Below are positions 43,240-52,347 of a DNA stretch of 64,000 bases, piece after piece (positions within the stretch are counted from its first letter, which is position 1; every line of letters begins with the position of its first letter). Source of the stretch: Sphingomonadaceae bacterium (GTDB lineage: Bacteria; Pseudomonadota; Alphaproteobacteria; Sphingomonadales; Sphingomonadaceae); contig JAKFUU010000012.1 of assembly GCA_021732525.1 (NCBI GenBank), positions 124,001 through 188,000 on the forward strand, written 5' to 3'. Both the position numbers and the translations under genes were made by a program. The notes beneath the pieces are model-generated. The model was given only the letters and a program-made list of their open reading frames with translations, searched no databases and was not told where the DNA came from.

Positions 43240-44961
43240 GTGACCGTTTTTTCCCATTTTTCCGAGGTTGTAAATCAAGCGCTTGACCAGCTGGAAGGGA
43301 GCGGCGCTATTCCAATGGGTTTGGACCGTGCGCCTATTGCCGTCGAACCGCCGCGTGACCCTTCGCACGGCGATTTGGCGGTTAATGCCGCGATGGTTCT
43401 GGCCAAGCCAGCTCAAATGAATCCGTCTGCGCTTGCTGCGTTAATTGCATCGATATTGACCCAGCAGGCGGATATTGTTTCGGCGGAGATCGCCGGGCCG
43501 GGTTTCCTCAACCTGAAATTGGCCGATGGCGTGTGGTTGAACGAGCTATTGGAAATAGAACGACTTGGCGATGATTATGGCCGGTCGTTTTTGGGACAAG
43601 CGAAGAGGGTTAATGTCGAATATGTTTCGGCCAATCCCACCGGGCCAATGCATATGGGGCATTGCCGCGGCGCGGTGGTCGGCGATGCGCTGGCCAGCTT
43701 ATTGGAATTTGCCGGATACCGGGTTATTCGCGAATATTATATCAATGACGCCGGTGGTCAGGTCGATCTCCTCGCGCGTTCGGTGCATTATCGCTACCGC
43801 GAAGCATTGGGTGAAACGGTGGCGATACCCGGTGATCTTTACCCTGGCGATTATCTGATGCCGGTTGGCCAGAGGCTGGCCCGAGAATTTGGGGATCATT
43901 ATGTCGCGGCGGCTGAGACGGATTGGCTCGCGCTTTTTCGGCAAGAGGCGGTCGCAGATATGATGGAGATGATCCGCGCCGACCTGAAATTGCTTGGCAT
44001 TGAACATGATGTCTTCGCCTCTGAAGCCGCGCTCCATATACACGGTAAAGCCGACGCAGCAGAGGCCGAATTGCGCGCACGTGACCTGATCTATGACGGC
44101 GTTCTGGAAAAGCCAAAGGGTAAGGAAATTGAGGATTGGGAACCGGTTACCCTACCGTTGTTTCGATCGATGCGCTTTGGCGATGATCAGGACCGGCCCA
44201 TCAAAAAATCCAATGGCGATTGGACCTATTTTGGCGCGGATTTGGCGTATCATTTTCAAAAGGCGCAAAATGCCGATGCGCTGATTAATATCTGGGGCGC
44301 CGACCATGCCGGAACGGTCAAGCGGATCAAGGCCGCAGTGGAAGCGTTGACCGAAGGAAAAATAAGCTTTGATATCAAGCTAGTACAGATGGTGCGGTTG
44401 CTGCGCAGCGGTGAACCCGTCAAAATGTCAAAACGCTCGGGCAGCTTTGTAACTTTGGCCGATGTGGTCGAAGAAGTCGGAAAAGACGTTGTCCGTTTCA
44501 CCATGCTGACCCGCAAGGCCGATGCGCAAATGGATTTTGATTTTGCCAAAGTGGTGGAAGCGTCGAAGGATAATCCGGTATTTTATGTGCAATATGCCCA
44601 TGCGCGCATTCAATCGACCTTGCGCAAAGCCGCGGAAGAAGGCCTTGTGCCGGGCGCTGACCAGCTGTCGTTGCTGGGCAGCGAAGAAATTGACCTTATT
44701 CGGCAAGCGGCCAATTTCTCGCGAATTGTCGAAGCCGCAGCCAAATCCCGTGAACCGCACCGGATTGCTTTTTACCTGAATGACCTTGCCGCTGCCTTTC
44801 ACAGCCATTGGAATTTGGGCAATGACAATCCAAGCAAACGCTTCATATTGGCACAGGATCCTCCGCTGACCGCAGCGCGGCTTTTCTTGGCGGAAAAAAT
44901 CGGGCAAGTGATACGAAATGGACTTCGCTTGATGGGGGTCGAAGCAGCAAATAATATGTGA
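43240..44961 (+). CDS. argS: Arginine--tRNA ligase
   Basis: 573 residues. Class I synthetase. An N-terminal ArgS-specific domain (about 1-95); HIGH-type motif in VSANPTGPMHMGHCRGAVVGDALA (about 121-144); KMSK motif in GEPVKMSKRSGSFVTLADVV; and the anticodon-binding DALR domain ending NGLRLMGVEAANNM. I take GTG 43240 (giving VTVFSHFSEV) over TTG 43234. It is first in an alphaproteobacterial-type run argS-SPOR-nagZ-scpA-scpB-tatABC. Confidence 0.95.
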   Translation: MTVFSHFSEVVNQALDQLEGSGAIPMGLDRAPIAVEPPRDPSHGDLAVNAAMVLAKPAQMNPSALAALIASILTQQADIVSAEIAGPGFLNLKLADGVWLNELLEIERLGDDYGRSFLGQAKRVNVEYVSANPTGPMHMGHCRGAVVGDALASLLEFAGYRVIREYYINDAGGQVDLLARSVHYRYREALGETVAIPGDLYPGDYLMPVGQRLAREFGDHYVAAAETDWLALFRQEAVADMMEMIRADLKLLGIEHDVFASEAALHIHGKADAAEAELRARDLIYDGVLEKPKGKEIEDWEPVTLPLFRSMRFGDDQDRPIKKSNGDWTYFGADLAYHFQKAQNADALINIWGADHAGTVKRIKAAVEALTEGKISFDIKLVQMVRLLRSGEPVKMSKRSGSFVTLADVVEEVGKDVVRFTMLTRKADAQMDFDFAKVVEASKDNPVFYVQYAHARIQSTLRKAAEEGLVPGADQLSLLGSEEIDLIRQAANFSRIVEAAAKSREPHRIAFYLNDLAAAFHSHWNLGNDNPSKRFILAQDPPLTAARLFLAEKIGQVIRNGLRLMGVEAANNM

Positions 44962-44976
44962 TTGAGGGGAAGTTTC

Positions 44977-45675
44977 ATGAACAACACCAATGATGCTGGC
45001 AATGATGATGGTTTGAATCTGGATGATCCCGATCGTCTGCCATGGCTGGAAACGGCGGATGGCTATGAATATGCGGATAGCGCGTCGCCATGGCGCGTTG
45101 CCGGACTTGTGCTGGGCGGATTAGCGTTGCTTGGCCTTATCGTATTTGGAATCTATTATATGCAGCGCAGTCAAACGGGCGGTGCCGATGGCGGTAAGGG
45201 AGAGTTGATTGCGGCGGCAGAGGGCGATTATAAAGTGCGCCCAGCGGAGGCAGGCGGTAAAATATTCGAAGGTGAGGGGGATGCGGCTTTCGCGGCCAGT
45301 GAAGGCAAAAAGACGGCTTCGACCATCGGCGCGGCTAAGCCAGCGGCGGCAGAGGTTAAAGGCAATGCGGCAACCGGTGCTGCGGCAAAACCCACCAGCG
45401 GCGGTGCCTCTACCGCGGAGGGAGCGGTGCCTGCGGGAGCAAGCTTTGTCCAGATGGGCGCTTTTGGCGATGCGGCTGCCGCGAATCAGGCTTGGAATGC
45501 GTTAACCAAGCGCTTTGGCTTTCTTGCCGGGGTGAATAAGCGGATCGCGGAGGGTGCGGGGGAGGGTGGCCGTAAAATATTCCGTTTGCAAGCCATCGCG
45601 AATAACGCCGCCGCCGCGCAGCAGCTTTGCGCGCAGATGAAGGCGGCTGGTGAAGGGTGCCTGATCGTTAAATAA
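44977..45675 (+). CDS. SPOR domain-containing membrane protein
   Basis: 232 residues. An acidic cytosolic N-terminus, one membrane helix (VAGLVLGGLALLGLIVFGIYY, about 45-65), an Ala/Gly/Lys-rich periplasmic linker, and a C-terminal SPOR domain (FVQMGAFGDAAAANQAWNALTKRF...CLIVK, about 155-232), which binds denuded septal peptidoglycan. A cell-division-linked role is expected from the family. GAGGGGAA just upstream supports ATG 44977. Confidence 0.88.
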   Translation: MNNTNDAGNDDGLNLDDPDRLPWLETADGYEYADSASPWRVAGLVLGGLALLGLIVFGIYYMQRSQTGGADGGKGELIAAAEGDYKVRPAEAGGKIFEGEGDAAFAASEGKKTASTIGAAKPAAAEVKGNAATGAAAKPTSGGASTAEGAVPAGASFVQMGAFGDAAAANQAWNALTKRFGFLAGVNKRIAEGAGEGGRKIFRLQAIANNAAAAQQLCAQMKAAGEGCLIVK

Positions 45676-45693
45676 TGATTTAGGCCGGATAGT

Positions 45694-45714
45694 GGGAATA
45701 ATTCCCCGTTTTTT
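45694..45714 (+). terminator. Intrinsic terminator after the argS-SPOR unit
   Basis: A 5-bp stem GGGAA / TTCCC with loop TAA, followed by CG and six T. It lies 19 bases past the SPOR gene stop. Confidence 0.65.
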
Positions 45715-45855
45715 GATCTTCGCATTTTTTGTTCACAGATTTTGATGTGAATTTGCGCCGCGAAACCTTGTGCCGGGCGCACGGGATCGATAGCGTTATC
45801 TGATGATCAAAAATGCAAAGCAAATTATGCAGATAATGACCGATCGGGCGTCTCA

Positions 45856-46917
45856 ATGAAGCCGGTTATTTTTGGCCTATCCGGGTTGTCGCTAACCGCC
45901 GATGAACGGGATTTTTTTCGCGATGTCGATCCGGCGGGGTATATTTTCTTCGCGCGCAACATCGAAAGCCCCGATCAAATAAGCGCGTTGACCGGCAGCC
46001 TGCGGGCGCTGCATGGCCGCGACGATCTGCCTATTTTGATCGATCAGGAGGGCGGACGGGTTATTCGCATGAAACCACCCGTCTGGCCGCAATTTCCCGC
46101 CGGCGCAGTGTTTGATGCATTATATGATATTGCACCGATCACCGCAATCGAAGCGGCGCGGGTCAATGCCGAGGCCATTGCGTTAACGCTGAGCGAGGTT
46201 GGCATTACCGTAAATTGCTTGCCGATATTGGATGTGCGTGTTCCCGATACTCATTCGGCGATTGGCGACCGCGCGCTGGGTAGCGATCCATTGCGGGTGG
46301 CGGCGCTGGGCCGGGCGGTGCTTGACGGCTTGCACAAGGGAGGCATCGTCGGCGTGGTCAAGCATATGCCGGGGCAAGGCCGCGCGAGTGTAGATAGCCA
46401 CCATAGCTTGCCCCGGGTTTCGGCCAGCGCGGCGCAGTTGGAGCAAGATATCGCACCGTTTCGTGCGCTGAGGGATGCGCCGATGGGAATGACCTGCCAT
46501 GTGATGTTCGAAGCATGGGACGATGCATTTTGTGCCACCATGTCGGCTAAAATTATCGGCGGAATAATCCGGGATGCCATTGGCTTTGATGGATTGTTGA
46601 TGAGCGATGATCTTGATATGCAAGCCTTAACGGGCGATGTTAGCGACCGCGCGGCGGATTGCGTTGCGGCGGGATGCGATATCGCGCTCAATTGTTGGGG
46701 CCGGATGGACGAAATGATCCGGATATCGGGCAAACTGCCCGATATCACCGATATAGCCAAATCTCGGCTCGACCGCGCGATGGCGGGCCGCCACGCGCCA
46801 TTGCCGTCCGGCCGCTTGACCGAATTGCTCGATAAGCGGGATCAATTGCTGGCGATTGCCGGGGACAAAATCGCTACGAAGCTAACCCAGGCGGCGACCG
46901 GGGCATCGCATGGATGA
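45856..46917 (+). CDS. nagZ: Beta-N-acetylhexosaminidase (NagZ, GH3)
   Basis: 353 residues. Releases N-acetylglucosamine from 1,6-anhydro-muropeptides during cell-wall recycling in the cytoplasm. GH3 signatures: IDQEGGRVIRMKPP (about 62-75), GVVKHMPGQGRASVDSHHSLP (KH and the flexible-loop DSH of NagZ, about 168-188) and the nucleophile Asp in LLMSDDLDMQAL (about 247-258). No signal peptide. The end overlaps scpA by eight bases. Confidence 0.94.
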   Translation: MKPVIFGLSGLSLTADERDFFRDVDPAGYIFFARNIESPDQISALTGSLRALHGRDDLPILIDQEGGRVIRMKPPVWPQFPAGAVFDALYDIAPITAIEAARVNAEAIALTLSEVGITVNCLPILDVRVPDTHSAIGDRALGSDPLRVAALGRAVLDGLHKGGIVGVVKHMPGQGRASVDSHHSLPRVSASAAQLEQDIAPFRALRDAPMGMTCHVMFEAWDDAFCATMSAKIIGGIIRDAIGFDGLLMSDDLDMQALTGDVSDRAADCVAAGCDIALNCWGRMDEMIRISGKLPDITDIAKSRLDRAMAGRHAPLPSGRLTELLDKRDQLLAIAGDKIATKLTQAATGASHG

Positions 46918-47692
46918 GGATATTTTTACCGGCGATGAGGCGGTGCCGGATCGAATGGGTCAACAAAACCCAGCGACGCTGACGATCGATATTGATGGTT
47001 GGGAAGGCCCGCTTGACCTCTTGCTAACCTTGGCGCGCAATCAGAAAGTGGATTTGCGTGAAATTTCGATTTTGGAATTGGTGCAGCAATATCTTAATTT
47101 TGTCGAAAATGCCCGCTCGCTGAAATTAGAATTGGCGGCGGATTATTTGGTGATGGCGGCATGGCTAACTTATCTAAAATCGCTGTTGTTATTGCCAAAA
47201 GATCCGCAGATTGATCCCTCTCCGGAAGAGATGGCGCTGCGGTTGCAATATCGGCTCGAACGGCTCAATGCGATGCGCGAATGCGGCGCGCGGTTGATGG
47301 CGCGGGACCGCATTGGCCGCGATATTTTTTTGCGCGGAAATGCCGAGGGATTGCGTGTGGTGAAGGCCAAAGCCTGGGCGTGCGATTATTTCGACTTGAT
47401 AGCGGCTTATGGCCGGGTGAACGCCCGTACGCAGCCGGTTTTACATGTTGTCCGCGCGCGCGCGGTGATGACTTTGGAGGCCGCGTTGCAACGTGTTTCA
47501 AAAATGATTGGGCAGGCGGTGAACTGGACCGATATTAATGCTTTCTTGCCGGAAAGCGCGGATCCCGCATTTGGCCGGTCGGCCCTGGCTTCCAGCTTTC
47601 TGGCGGCGTTGGAACTTGCCAAGCAAGGGCGATTGGATTTGCGGCAGGACGGCAATTTTGCGCCGTTGATGCTTAGGCACCGGAAATGCTAA
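46910..47692 (+). CDS. scpA: Segregation and condensation protein A
   Basis: 260 residues. The kleisin subunit of the SMC-ScpAB complex for chromosome compaction and segregation. An N-terminal domain with GWEGPLDLLLTLARNQKVDLREISILELVQQYL (about 29-61) is typical; a middle stretch of helices follows and the C-terminal winged-helix includes FLAALELAKQGRLDLRQ. Overlaps nagZ and scpB, so translation is coupled. Confidence 0.93.
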   Translation: MDEDIFTGDEAVPDRMGQQNPATLTIDIDGWEGPLDLLLTLARNQKVDLREISILELVQQYLNFVENARSLKLELAADYLVMAAWLTYLKSLLLLPKDPQIDPSPEEMALRLQYRLERLNAMRECGARLMARDRIGRDIFLRGNAEGLRVVKAKAWACDYFDLIAAYGRVNARTQPVLHVVRARAVMTLEAALQRVSKMIGQAVNWTDINAFLPESADPAFGRSALASSFLAALELAKQGRLDLRQDGNFAPLMLRHRKC

Positions 47693-48306
47693 CGGCGCAT
47701 GATCCCGGCTTACGTTTGGTGGAAGCGGCTTTATTCGCATCCGAAACGCCATTGTCGATCGATCAGATTCGCGCCCATGTCGGCGATGCGGTCGATGTGT
47801 CCGCCGCCTTGGCAGCTTTGACCGATCATTATGCTGGGCGCGGAATTGAACTGGTTCGCCGGGGCAAAAGCTGGCATTTTCAAACCGCGCCCGATCTGGC
47901 GCATCTGTTGCGGCGCGAGCGGGACGAGCTGCGCAAATTATCGCGCGCGGCGGTCGAAACGCTGGCGATCATCGCGTATCATGAACCGGTGAGCCGGTCG
48001 GAAATAGAAGCGATTCGCGGCGTGCAAATTTCAAAAGGCACATTGGATGTGCTGATGGAGGCGGGCTGGGTGAAGCCCGCAGGCCGCCGTGAGGTTCCCG
48101 GAAGGCCCTTGATTTACGCGACGACTCCTAACTTCCTGACGCATTTTGGGTTGGTAAGCCGCCGCGATTTACCGGGGATGCAGGATTTGAAAGCGGCGGG
48201 TTTGCTCGATCCGATCGATAATGCGATGGATGCCGCGGATTTTGTCGCAGATGAAAATTCCGAAAATATTGATGGTGATGTGGAATTTTCCGACAGCAAT
48301 GCCTAG
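47686..48306 (+). CDS. scpB: Segregation and condensation protein B
   Basis: 206 residues. The winged-helix partner of ScpA. Conserved N-terminal VEAALFASETPLSIDQIRAHVGD and the central AVETLAIIAYHEPVSRSEIEAIRGVQISKGTLDVLMEAGWV (about 87-127), then GRPLIYATTPNFLTHFGL. The C-terminal tail is acidic. ATG 47686 overlaps the scpA stop by seven bases. Confidence 0.94.
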   Translation: MLTAHDPGLRLVEAALFASETPLSIDQIRAHVGDAVDVSAALAALTDHYAGRGIELVRRGKSWHFQTAPDLAHLLRRERDELRKLSRAAVETLAIIAYHEPVSRSEIEAIRGVQISKGTLDVLMEAGWVKPAGRREVPGRPLIYATTPNFLTHFGLVSRRDLPGMQDLKAAGLLDPIDNAMDAADFVADENSENIDGDVEFSDSNA

Positions 48307-48383
48307 ATAATGCTAGGAAGATCGGGTAGCGCGGTTTCAACAATCGAGAATTTCGCTGGGAGAGCCAGCAAGGAGCAAATGAG

Positions 48384-48608
48384 ATGGGCGGATTTAGCAT
48401 TTGGCATTGGCTGATTGTCGGCATTCTGGTGCTGTTGCTGTTCGGCAGGGGTAAATTTTCCGGGATGATGGGCGATGTCGCCAAGGGTATAAAAGAATTT
48501 AAGAAAGGTATGGCCGAAGAAGACGAAGCGGCCAAAACACCGCCCAAAATAGAAGCGCCCATGCCATCATCCATTGAGGCGGAAAAGCAAAGCGATAAAC
48601 AGGCCTAA
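48384..48608 (+). CDS. tatA: Sec-independent protein translocase TatA
   Basis: 74 residues. One N-terminal membrane helix ([15 protein letters not shown]), the hinge FGRGK and an amphipathic helix ([19 protein letters not shown]), then a charged tail. Forms the pore of the twin-arginine translocase. Shine-Dalgarno AAGGAG upstream of ATG 48384. First of tatA-tatB-tatC. Confidence 0.94.
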   Translation: MGGFSIWHWLIVGILVLLLFGRGKFSGMMGDVAKGIKEFKKGMAEEDEAAKTPPKIEAPMPSSIEAEKQSDKQA

Positions 48609-48637
48609 CGTGTGTCCGCCAAAGGAAAGAGCGGTCT

Positions 48638-49066
48638 TTGTTTGATATAGCCTCTACCGAATTTCTGCTGGTATTGCTGATCGCGCTTGTCGTGATTGGC
48701 CCCAAAGACCTGCCCAAGTTGCTGCGTTTTGTTGGGAAATGGGTCGCAAAGGCGCGCGGCGTGATGGCGCAATTTCGGTCCGGGTTCGACGAATTGATTC
48801 GCGAGAGCGAACTTAAGGAAATGGAAGAAAAGTGGAAAAAAGAAAATGAGCATATCATGCGCGAATTTCCGCCCGCGGCCGCGCCCAGCGAAGATCATGC
48901 CGATTTAGATATGGCATTGGACGATGGCGGGGAAGCGGCGGCGGTTCCCGTTCCGCCCGCACCGATCAAAACTGTGCGCAAGAAAGCGATAGCGCAAAAG
49001 CGCGCGACGGCCAAAACGGCGCCGAGCAAGCGCAAGCCTCCAAAGACCCGGGCAAAATCGGTATGA
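48638..49066 (+). CDS. tatB: Sec-independent protein translocase TatB
   Basis: 142 residues starting at TTG 48638, with AAAGGAAAGAG 8-18 bases upstream and the family N-terminus MFDIASTEFLLVLLIALVVIGPKDLP directly after. A membrane helix (about 8-21), then an amphipathic helix (KLLRFVGKWVAKARGVMAQFRSGFDELIRE) and a Lys/Ala/Pro-rich tail. TatB receives folded substrates with TatC. Its end overlaps tatC by four bases. Confidence 0.93.
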   Translation: MFDIASTEFLLVLLIALVVIGPKDLPKLLRFVGKWVAKARGVMAQFRSGFDELIRESELKEMEEKWKKENEHIMREFPPAAAPSEDHADLDMALDDGGEAAAVPVPPAPIKTVRKKAIAQKRATAKTAPSKRKPPKTRAKSV

Positions 49067-49824
49067 ATGAGAGCATAGATGATAGCAAAATGCCGTTGCT
49101 CGATCATTTGATCGAACTTCGTCGGCGCTTGCTGTGGAGCTTTGTGGCGCTGGCCATCGCTTTTGCCGTCTGTTTTTACTATGCGCGGCCCATTTGGGAT
49201 GTTCTAAAGGAACCGCTGCGGCTGGCAGGCCAGGAAAAGCTGATATATACCGATTTGTTTGAAGCTTTTTTTGTCGAGATTAAAGTTGCTTTATTCGCGG
49301 CGCTGATGGTTGCATTTCCGGTCTTTGCAACGCAAATTTGGCGATTTGTTGCGCCGGGGCTTTATCGTAATGAGAAACGTGCTTTCCTGCCATTTTTGGC
49401 GATGACGCCGATTTTATTTGGGCTGGGTTCATCGCTGGCTTTCTTTTTTGCCATTCCGGTTGCGCTGTCGTTCCTGCTTGGTTTTACCGATACCAGCGGG
49501 CAGTTGACGCAGGAGGCGCTGCCGGGTGTGGGCAATTATCTCAATTTCGTCACGACATTCATCTTTGGCTTTGGCGTTGCCTTTCAATTGCCTGTGTTGC
49601 TGATGCTGCTGGAGCGCGCAGGGATTGTGTCGCGCGATCAGTTGAAGGCGGGACGGCGTTACGCGATTGTGGGCGCGTTTGCGGTCGCTGCGGTGCTGAC
49701 CCCGCCCGATGTGGTATCGCAGTTGTTGTTGGCGATCCCGCTATGTCTGCTTTATGAATTTTCAATCATCGCCATTTGGTTTACCCAGCGGCGGCATAAG
49801 AAAACCGCCGACCAGCCAGCATAA
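49063..49824 (+). CDS. tatC: Sec-independent protein translocase TatC
   Basis: 253 residues with six membrane helices. Conserved N-terminal MPLLDHLIELRRRLLWSF (about 8-25), an FFVEIKVALFAALMVAFPVFATQIWRFVAPGLYRNEKR segment (about 69-106), and PVLLMLLERAGIVSRDQLKAGRRYAIV. It recognises the twin-arginine signal peptide. It ends 14 bases before the convergent entericidin gene. Confidence 0.95.
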   Translation: MNESIDDSKMPLLDHLIELRRRLLWSFVALAIAFAVCFYYARPIWDVLKEPLRLAGQEKLIYTDLFEAFFVEIKVALFAALMVAFPVFATQIWRFVAPGLYRNEKRAFLPFLAMTPILFGLGSSLAFFFAIPVALSFLLGFTDTSGQLTQEALPGVGNYLNFVTTFIFGFGVAFQLPVLLMLLERAGIVSRDQLKAGRRYAIVGAFAVAAVLTPPDVVSQLLLAIPLCLLYEFSIIAIWFTQRRHKKTADQPA

Positions 49825-49838
49825 ATGATTAATATGGG

Positions 49839-49976
49839 CTAATTGATCGCCTCTTCGCCGGATTTACCAACCGATTCAATGTCACGGCCAAGGCCCTTCA
49901 CCGTGTTGCAGGCGGTGATCATCATCGATGCGGCGATAACGGCCAATATCGCGCTCTTGCTTTTTATATGTCTCAT
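49839..49976 (-). CDS. Entericidin A/B family lipoprotein
   Basis: A 45-residue lipoprotein. MRHIKSKSAILAVIAAS is followed by MMITAC, a lipobox ITAC, then NTVKGLGRDIESVGKSGEEAIN. The start of the mature part, CNTVKGLGRDIESVG, is the hallmark of entericidins (CNT-x-G-G-D). Entericidin A/B are small envelope lipoproteins, in Escherichia coli an antidote/toxin pair linked to stationary-phase lysis. I see no second copy next to it. A frame open on the plus strand across the same bases is less convincing. The Shine-Dalgarno (GGGA) is weak. Confidence 0.85.
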   Translation of the reverse strand: MRHIKSKSAILAVIAASMMITACNTVKGLGRDIESVGKSGEEAIN

Positions 49977-50024
49977 TTTGGCGGTCCCAATTTATAAAGC
50001 AATATCTTGGCAAAAACACCCTTA

Positions 50025-52130
50025 CTAAAAACTAAACCGCGCGGTCAATCTGAAATCCCGCCCCGCCAATGGTACAAAGTCCTTCGTGAAAGAGGCGGCG
50101 CGCCGCCCTTCCACGTCGAAAATATTATTGGCCGTGCCGATCAGTGCGATATTCTGGTCTCGTCCAAACGGTCGCCAAGTCGCGCTGGCATTGACGAATA
50201 TAAATCCATCGGTCGGGGTTTCGAATATTGTGACGTCATTTTGATCTGCACTATATTCAATTTCTCCGCGCAGATCGAGGCTACCGCTTTTTAGCTCCAA
50301 CCCGCCCAAAAGCCGCAAGGGCGGAATGCGCGGTATATTGCCGCCGTCATCCGAAATTTGCGCGCGGGTATAATCGGCAACACCGTCCACGCCAACGTCA
50401 AAACCGGCGATAAAGCCAAGCTCCGCTGATGCTTCCAGTTCAAAGCCCCAGACATTGGCATCATCCTGAATAAATTGAAAAACGGGAAGGCCATCTTCTT
50501 CTTCGCCGGTTTCAACTTCAAAAATGAAATTGTCGAAACGGTTGGTATAAACAGTCGCGCGCAGCGCAAAATTATCATCTTCATAACGCGCATAAATCTC
50601 GCCATTCCACGAACGTTCGCTGCGCAGATCGGGATCACCAATTTCAAAGGCCTGCGTTGCGATATGCGGTCCGTTAGAAAACAGCTCCTCTGCCGATGGC
50701 GCGCGGCCCGTGCGAGATATGTTGACACCCAGTTTCAAGTCACTCTGCGTATAGGCAACGCCGAGTGCACCCGAAAAATTAGTAAAATCAACATCTTCAT
50801 TCAGCGAGGATGCCGTCAGACTAGCAAAATCCACTCGGCCCGCCAATTCAAATTCAAATTGGCCAAATTTCAATTCCTGCAGAGAAAAAATGCCGATTTG
50901 ATTTGTTATGTTGGGCGGCACAAAAGCTTCGGCGCCGATCGCTTCAAAATCGCGATATTGATATTGGACTCCGCTTGCCCCTTTCCAGCCATTTTTGTCG
51001 TTTTGTAACAACTCCAACCGCCCTTCAAAGCCTTGGCTTAAGAACCGGGTGCCTATTTCGCTTCCCTCAAATTCGGTATGCTCATAATCGGCGTAGCCTG
51101 CGCGCAGATTAAGCTTTTCGAAAAATCCCTCGCCTAGATCAAGATTGCCGCGCAGATCAAAGCGATATTGGCGCAGATCGATGCTGACAGGAGCTTCGCC
51201 TTCTTCGCCTTCACCCGCTAACGCCAACCCCGGACGTGCGGGAACGCCATAATTGGTGTCGTAAATGTTGAAGGAGACACCCAAGCTGCTGTTGCCGTCG
51301 ATGAAAGCCACGCCGCTGCTGAAGGTCCAGGTTTCAACCGCGCTATTGGGGATGCCGCCGCGCAGGCCGGTCAAGGATTCGGCCTCCTGCGCGGCCTCGG
51401 CATTGCCTCCACCGCGCGCTTCTTCGGCAACCTGCGCCGCTTCCGCGCGCAGAAGCGGTGATAGAATAAAACCCCCACTGCGCAGATCACGGCTGTTCCG
51501 GTAGCTGCCATCAATATGCGCGACCAAGCGGCCATCAAGCTTAAAGTCGGCCGACACACCGCCGGAAAAATCATCGGCAGCGGTTGCATAGCCCAATAGA
51601 GCGTCAATATGCAGATGTTCGGTCGGAATATTTCGCGGAATACGCTTGTCAATCACGTTGACCGCGCCGCCAACCGCTTGGCCGCCGAATAACAAGACCG
51701 CTGCGCCGCGCAAAACTTCGATTCGCTCGGCGGTTAAGCTGTCGATCGTTACCGCATGATCGGCCGATGTGTTTGACGCGTCAATATTGCCTATGCCATC
51801 GGTTAATACAGCAACGCGGCTTCCTTGATAGCCGCGCAGCACGGGCCGCGATGCACCGGGCGAAAAGCTGGTCGCCGAAACACCCGGCAAGCTGATCAAT
51901 ATATCGGCGATCTGTCCGCGCGCCTTTTCCGCCAATTCTTCACCAGCGATGGCGGATGTGCCAGCCAGCAAATCTAGCCTTTCGAAATAAGGTGCCGTTA
52001 CAACAATTTCTCGGTTGACGTGGAAATCGTCCTCTTTGGACCTTTCTGCCTGTTGCGTGGGCGTGCTTTGCGCATGGACAGGAGCCGAAATCGCAAGAGC
52101 GAGTAAGGAAGTGCAGGCGGTTCGGATCAT
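50025..52130 (-). CDS. TonB-dependent receptor, ZnuD-like (probable zinc uptake)
   Basis: 701 residues. Signal peptide MIRTACTSLLALAISAPVHAQ; plug with ILISLPGVSATSFSPGASRPVLRGYQGSRVAVLTDGIGNIDASNTSADHAVTIDSLTAERIEVLRGAAVLLFGGQAVGGAVNVID (about 77-161), the exact layout of ZnuD; and a barrel segment RTGRAPSAEELFSNGPHIATQAFEIGDPDLRSERS (about 470-504), also typical of ZnuD. It ends with aromatic-Ser-Phe. The prominent His-rich loops of Neisseria ZnuD are not seen; several loops are instead Glu-rich. A palindrome at 52173-52190 is a plausible Zur operator. Zinc as ligand is inference. Confidence 0.8.
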   Translation of the reverse strand: MIRTACTSLLALAISAPVHAQSTPTQQAERSKEDDFHVNREIVVTAPYFERLDLLAGTSAIAGEELAEKARGQIADILISLPGVSATSFSPGASRPVLRGYQGSRVAVLTDGIGNIDASNTSADHAVTIDSLTAERIEVLRGAAVLLFGGQAVGGAVNVIDKRIPRNIPTEHLHIDALLGYATAADDFSGGVSADFKLDGRLVAHIDGSYRNSRDLRSGGFILSPLLRAEAAQVAEEARGGGNAEAAQEAESLTGLRGGIPNSAVETWTFSSGVAFIDGNSSLGVSFNIYDTNYGVPARPGLALAGEGEEGEAPVSIDLRQYRFDLRGNLDLGEGFFEKLNLRAGYADYEHTEFEGSEIGTRFLSQGFEGRLELLQNDKNGWKGASGVQYQYRDFEAIGAEAFVPPNITNQIGIFSLQELKFGQFEFELAGRVDFASLTASSLNEDVDFTNFSGALGVAYTQSDLKLGVNISRTGRAPSAEELFSNGPHIATQAFEIGDPDLRSERSWNGEIYARYEDDNFALRATVYTNRFDNFIFEVETGEEEDGLPVFQFIQDDANVWGFELEASAELGFIAGFDVGVDGVADYTRAQISDDGGNIPRIPPLRLLGGLELKSGSLDLRGEIEYSADQNDVTIFETPTDGFIFVNASATWRPFGRDQNIALIGTANNIFDVEGRRAASFTKDFVPLAGRDFRLTARFSF

Positions 52131-52172
52131 GGTGACAGACCTTATCTAAATTCAAATATGGCTCAGTTAGAC

Positions 52173-52190
52173 ATAATGATACAACATTAC
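52173..52190 (-). promoter_or_regulatory. Imperfect palindrome, Zur-like operator upstream of the ZnuD-like gene
   Basis: On the minus strand GTAATGTTGTATCATTAT, with arms (G)TAATG / CATTA(T). A second palindrome, ACAAT-TAT-ATTGT, overlaps its edge at 52189-52201. Alphaproteobacterial Zur boxes are A/T-rich palindromes of the type ATGTTATAACAT. It lies about 43-60 bases upstream of the receptor start and could also affect the divergent cysteine synthase. Confidence 0.5.
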
Positions 52191-52347
52191 AATTATATTG
52201 TTTTACGGGAGATGAACCGCCGCGATGATGGGAAATAGCGGTAATCGTGCGGCCTTCGACCATCGCCTGATCGCGCCGCGGCAAGCGGCCGAAGCCTTTT
52301 GAATAATGTTATTTGCTTCGCGCGGCACGGGGCCTTAAAAGCGACCG

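Noticed and set aside
49843-50028. Plus-strand frame for a 61-residue membrane-like peptide
   Set aside because: It is the antisense of the entericidin gene, whose minus-strand product has a clear lipobox and family sequence.
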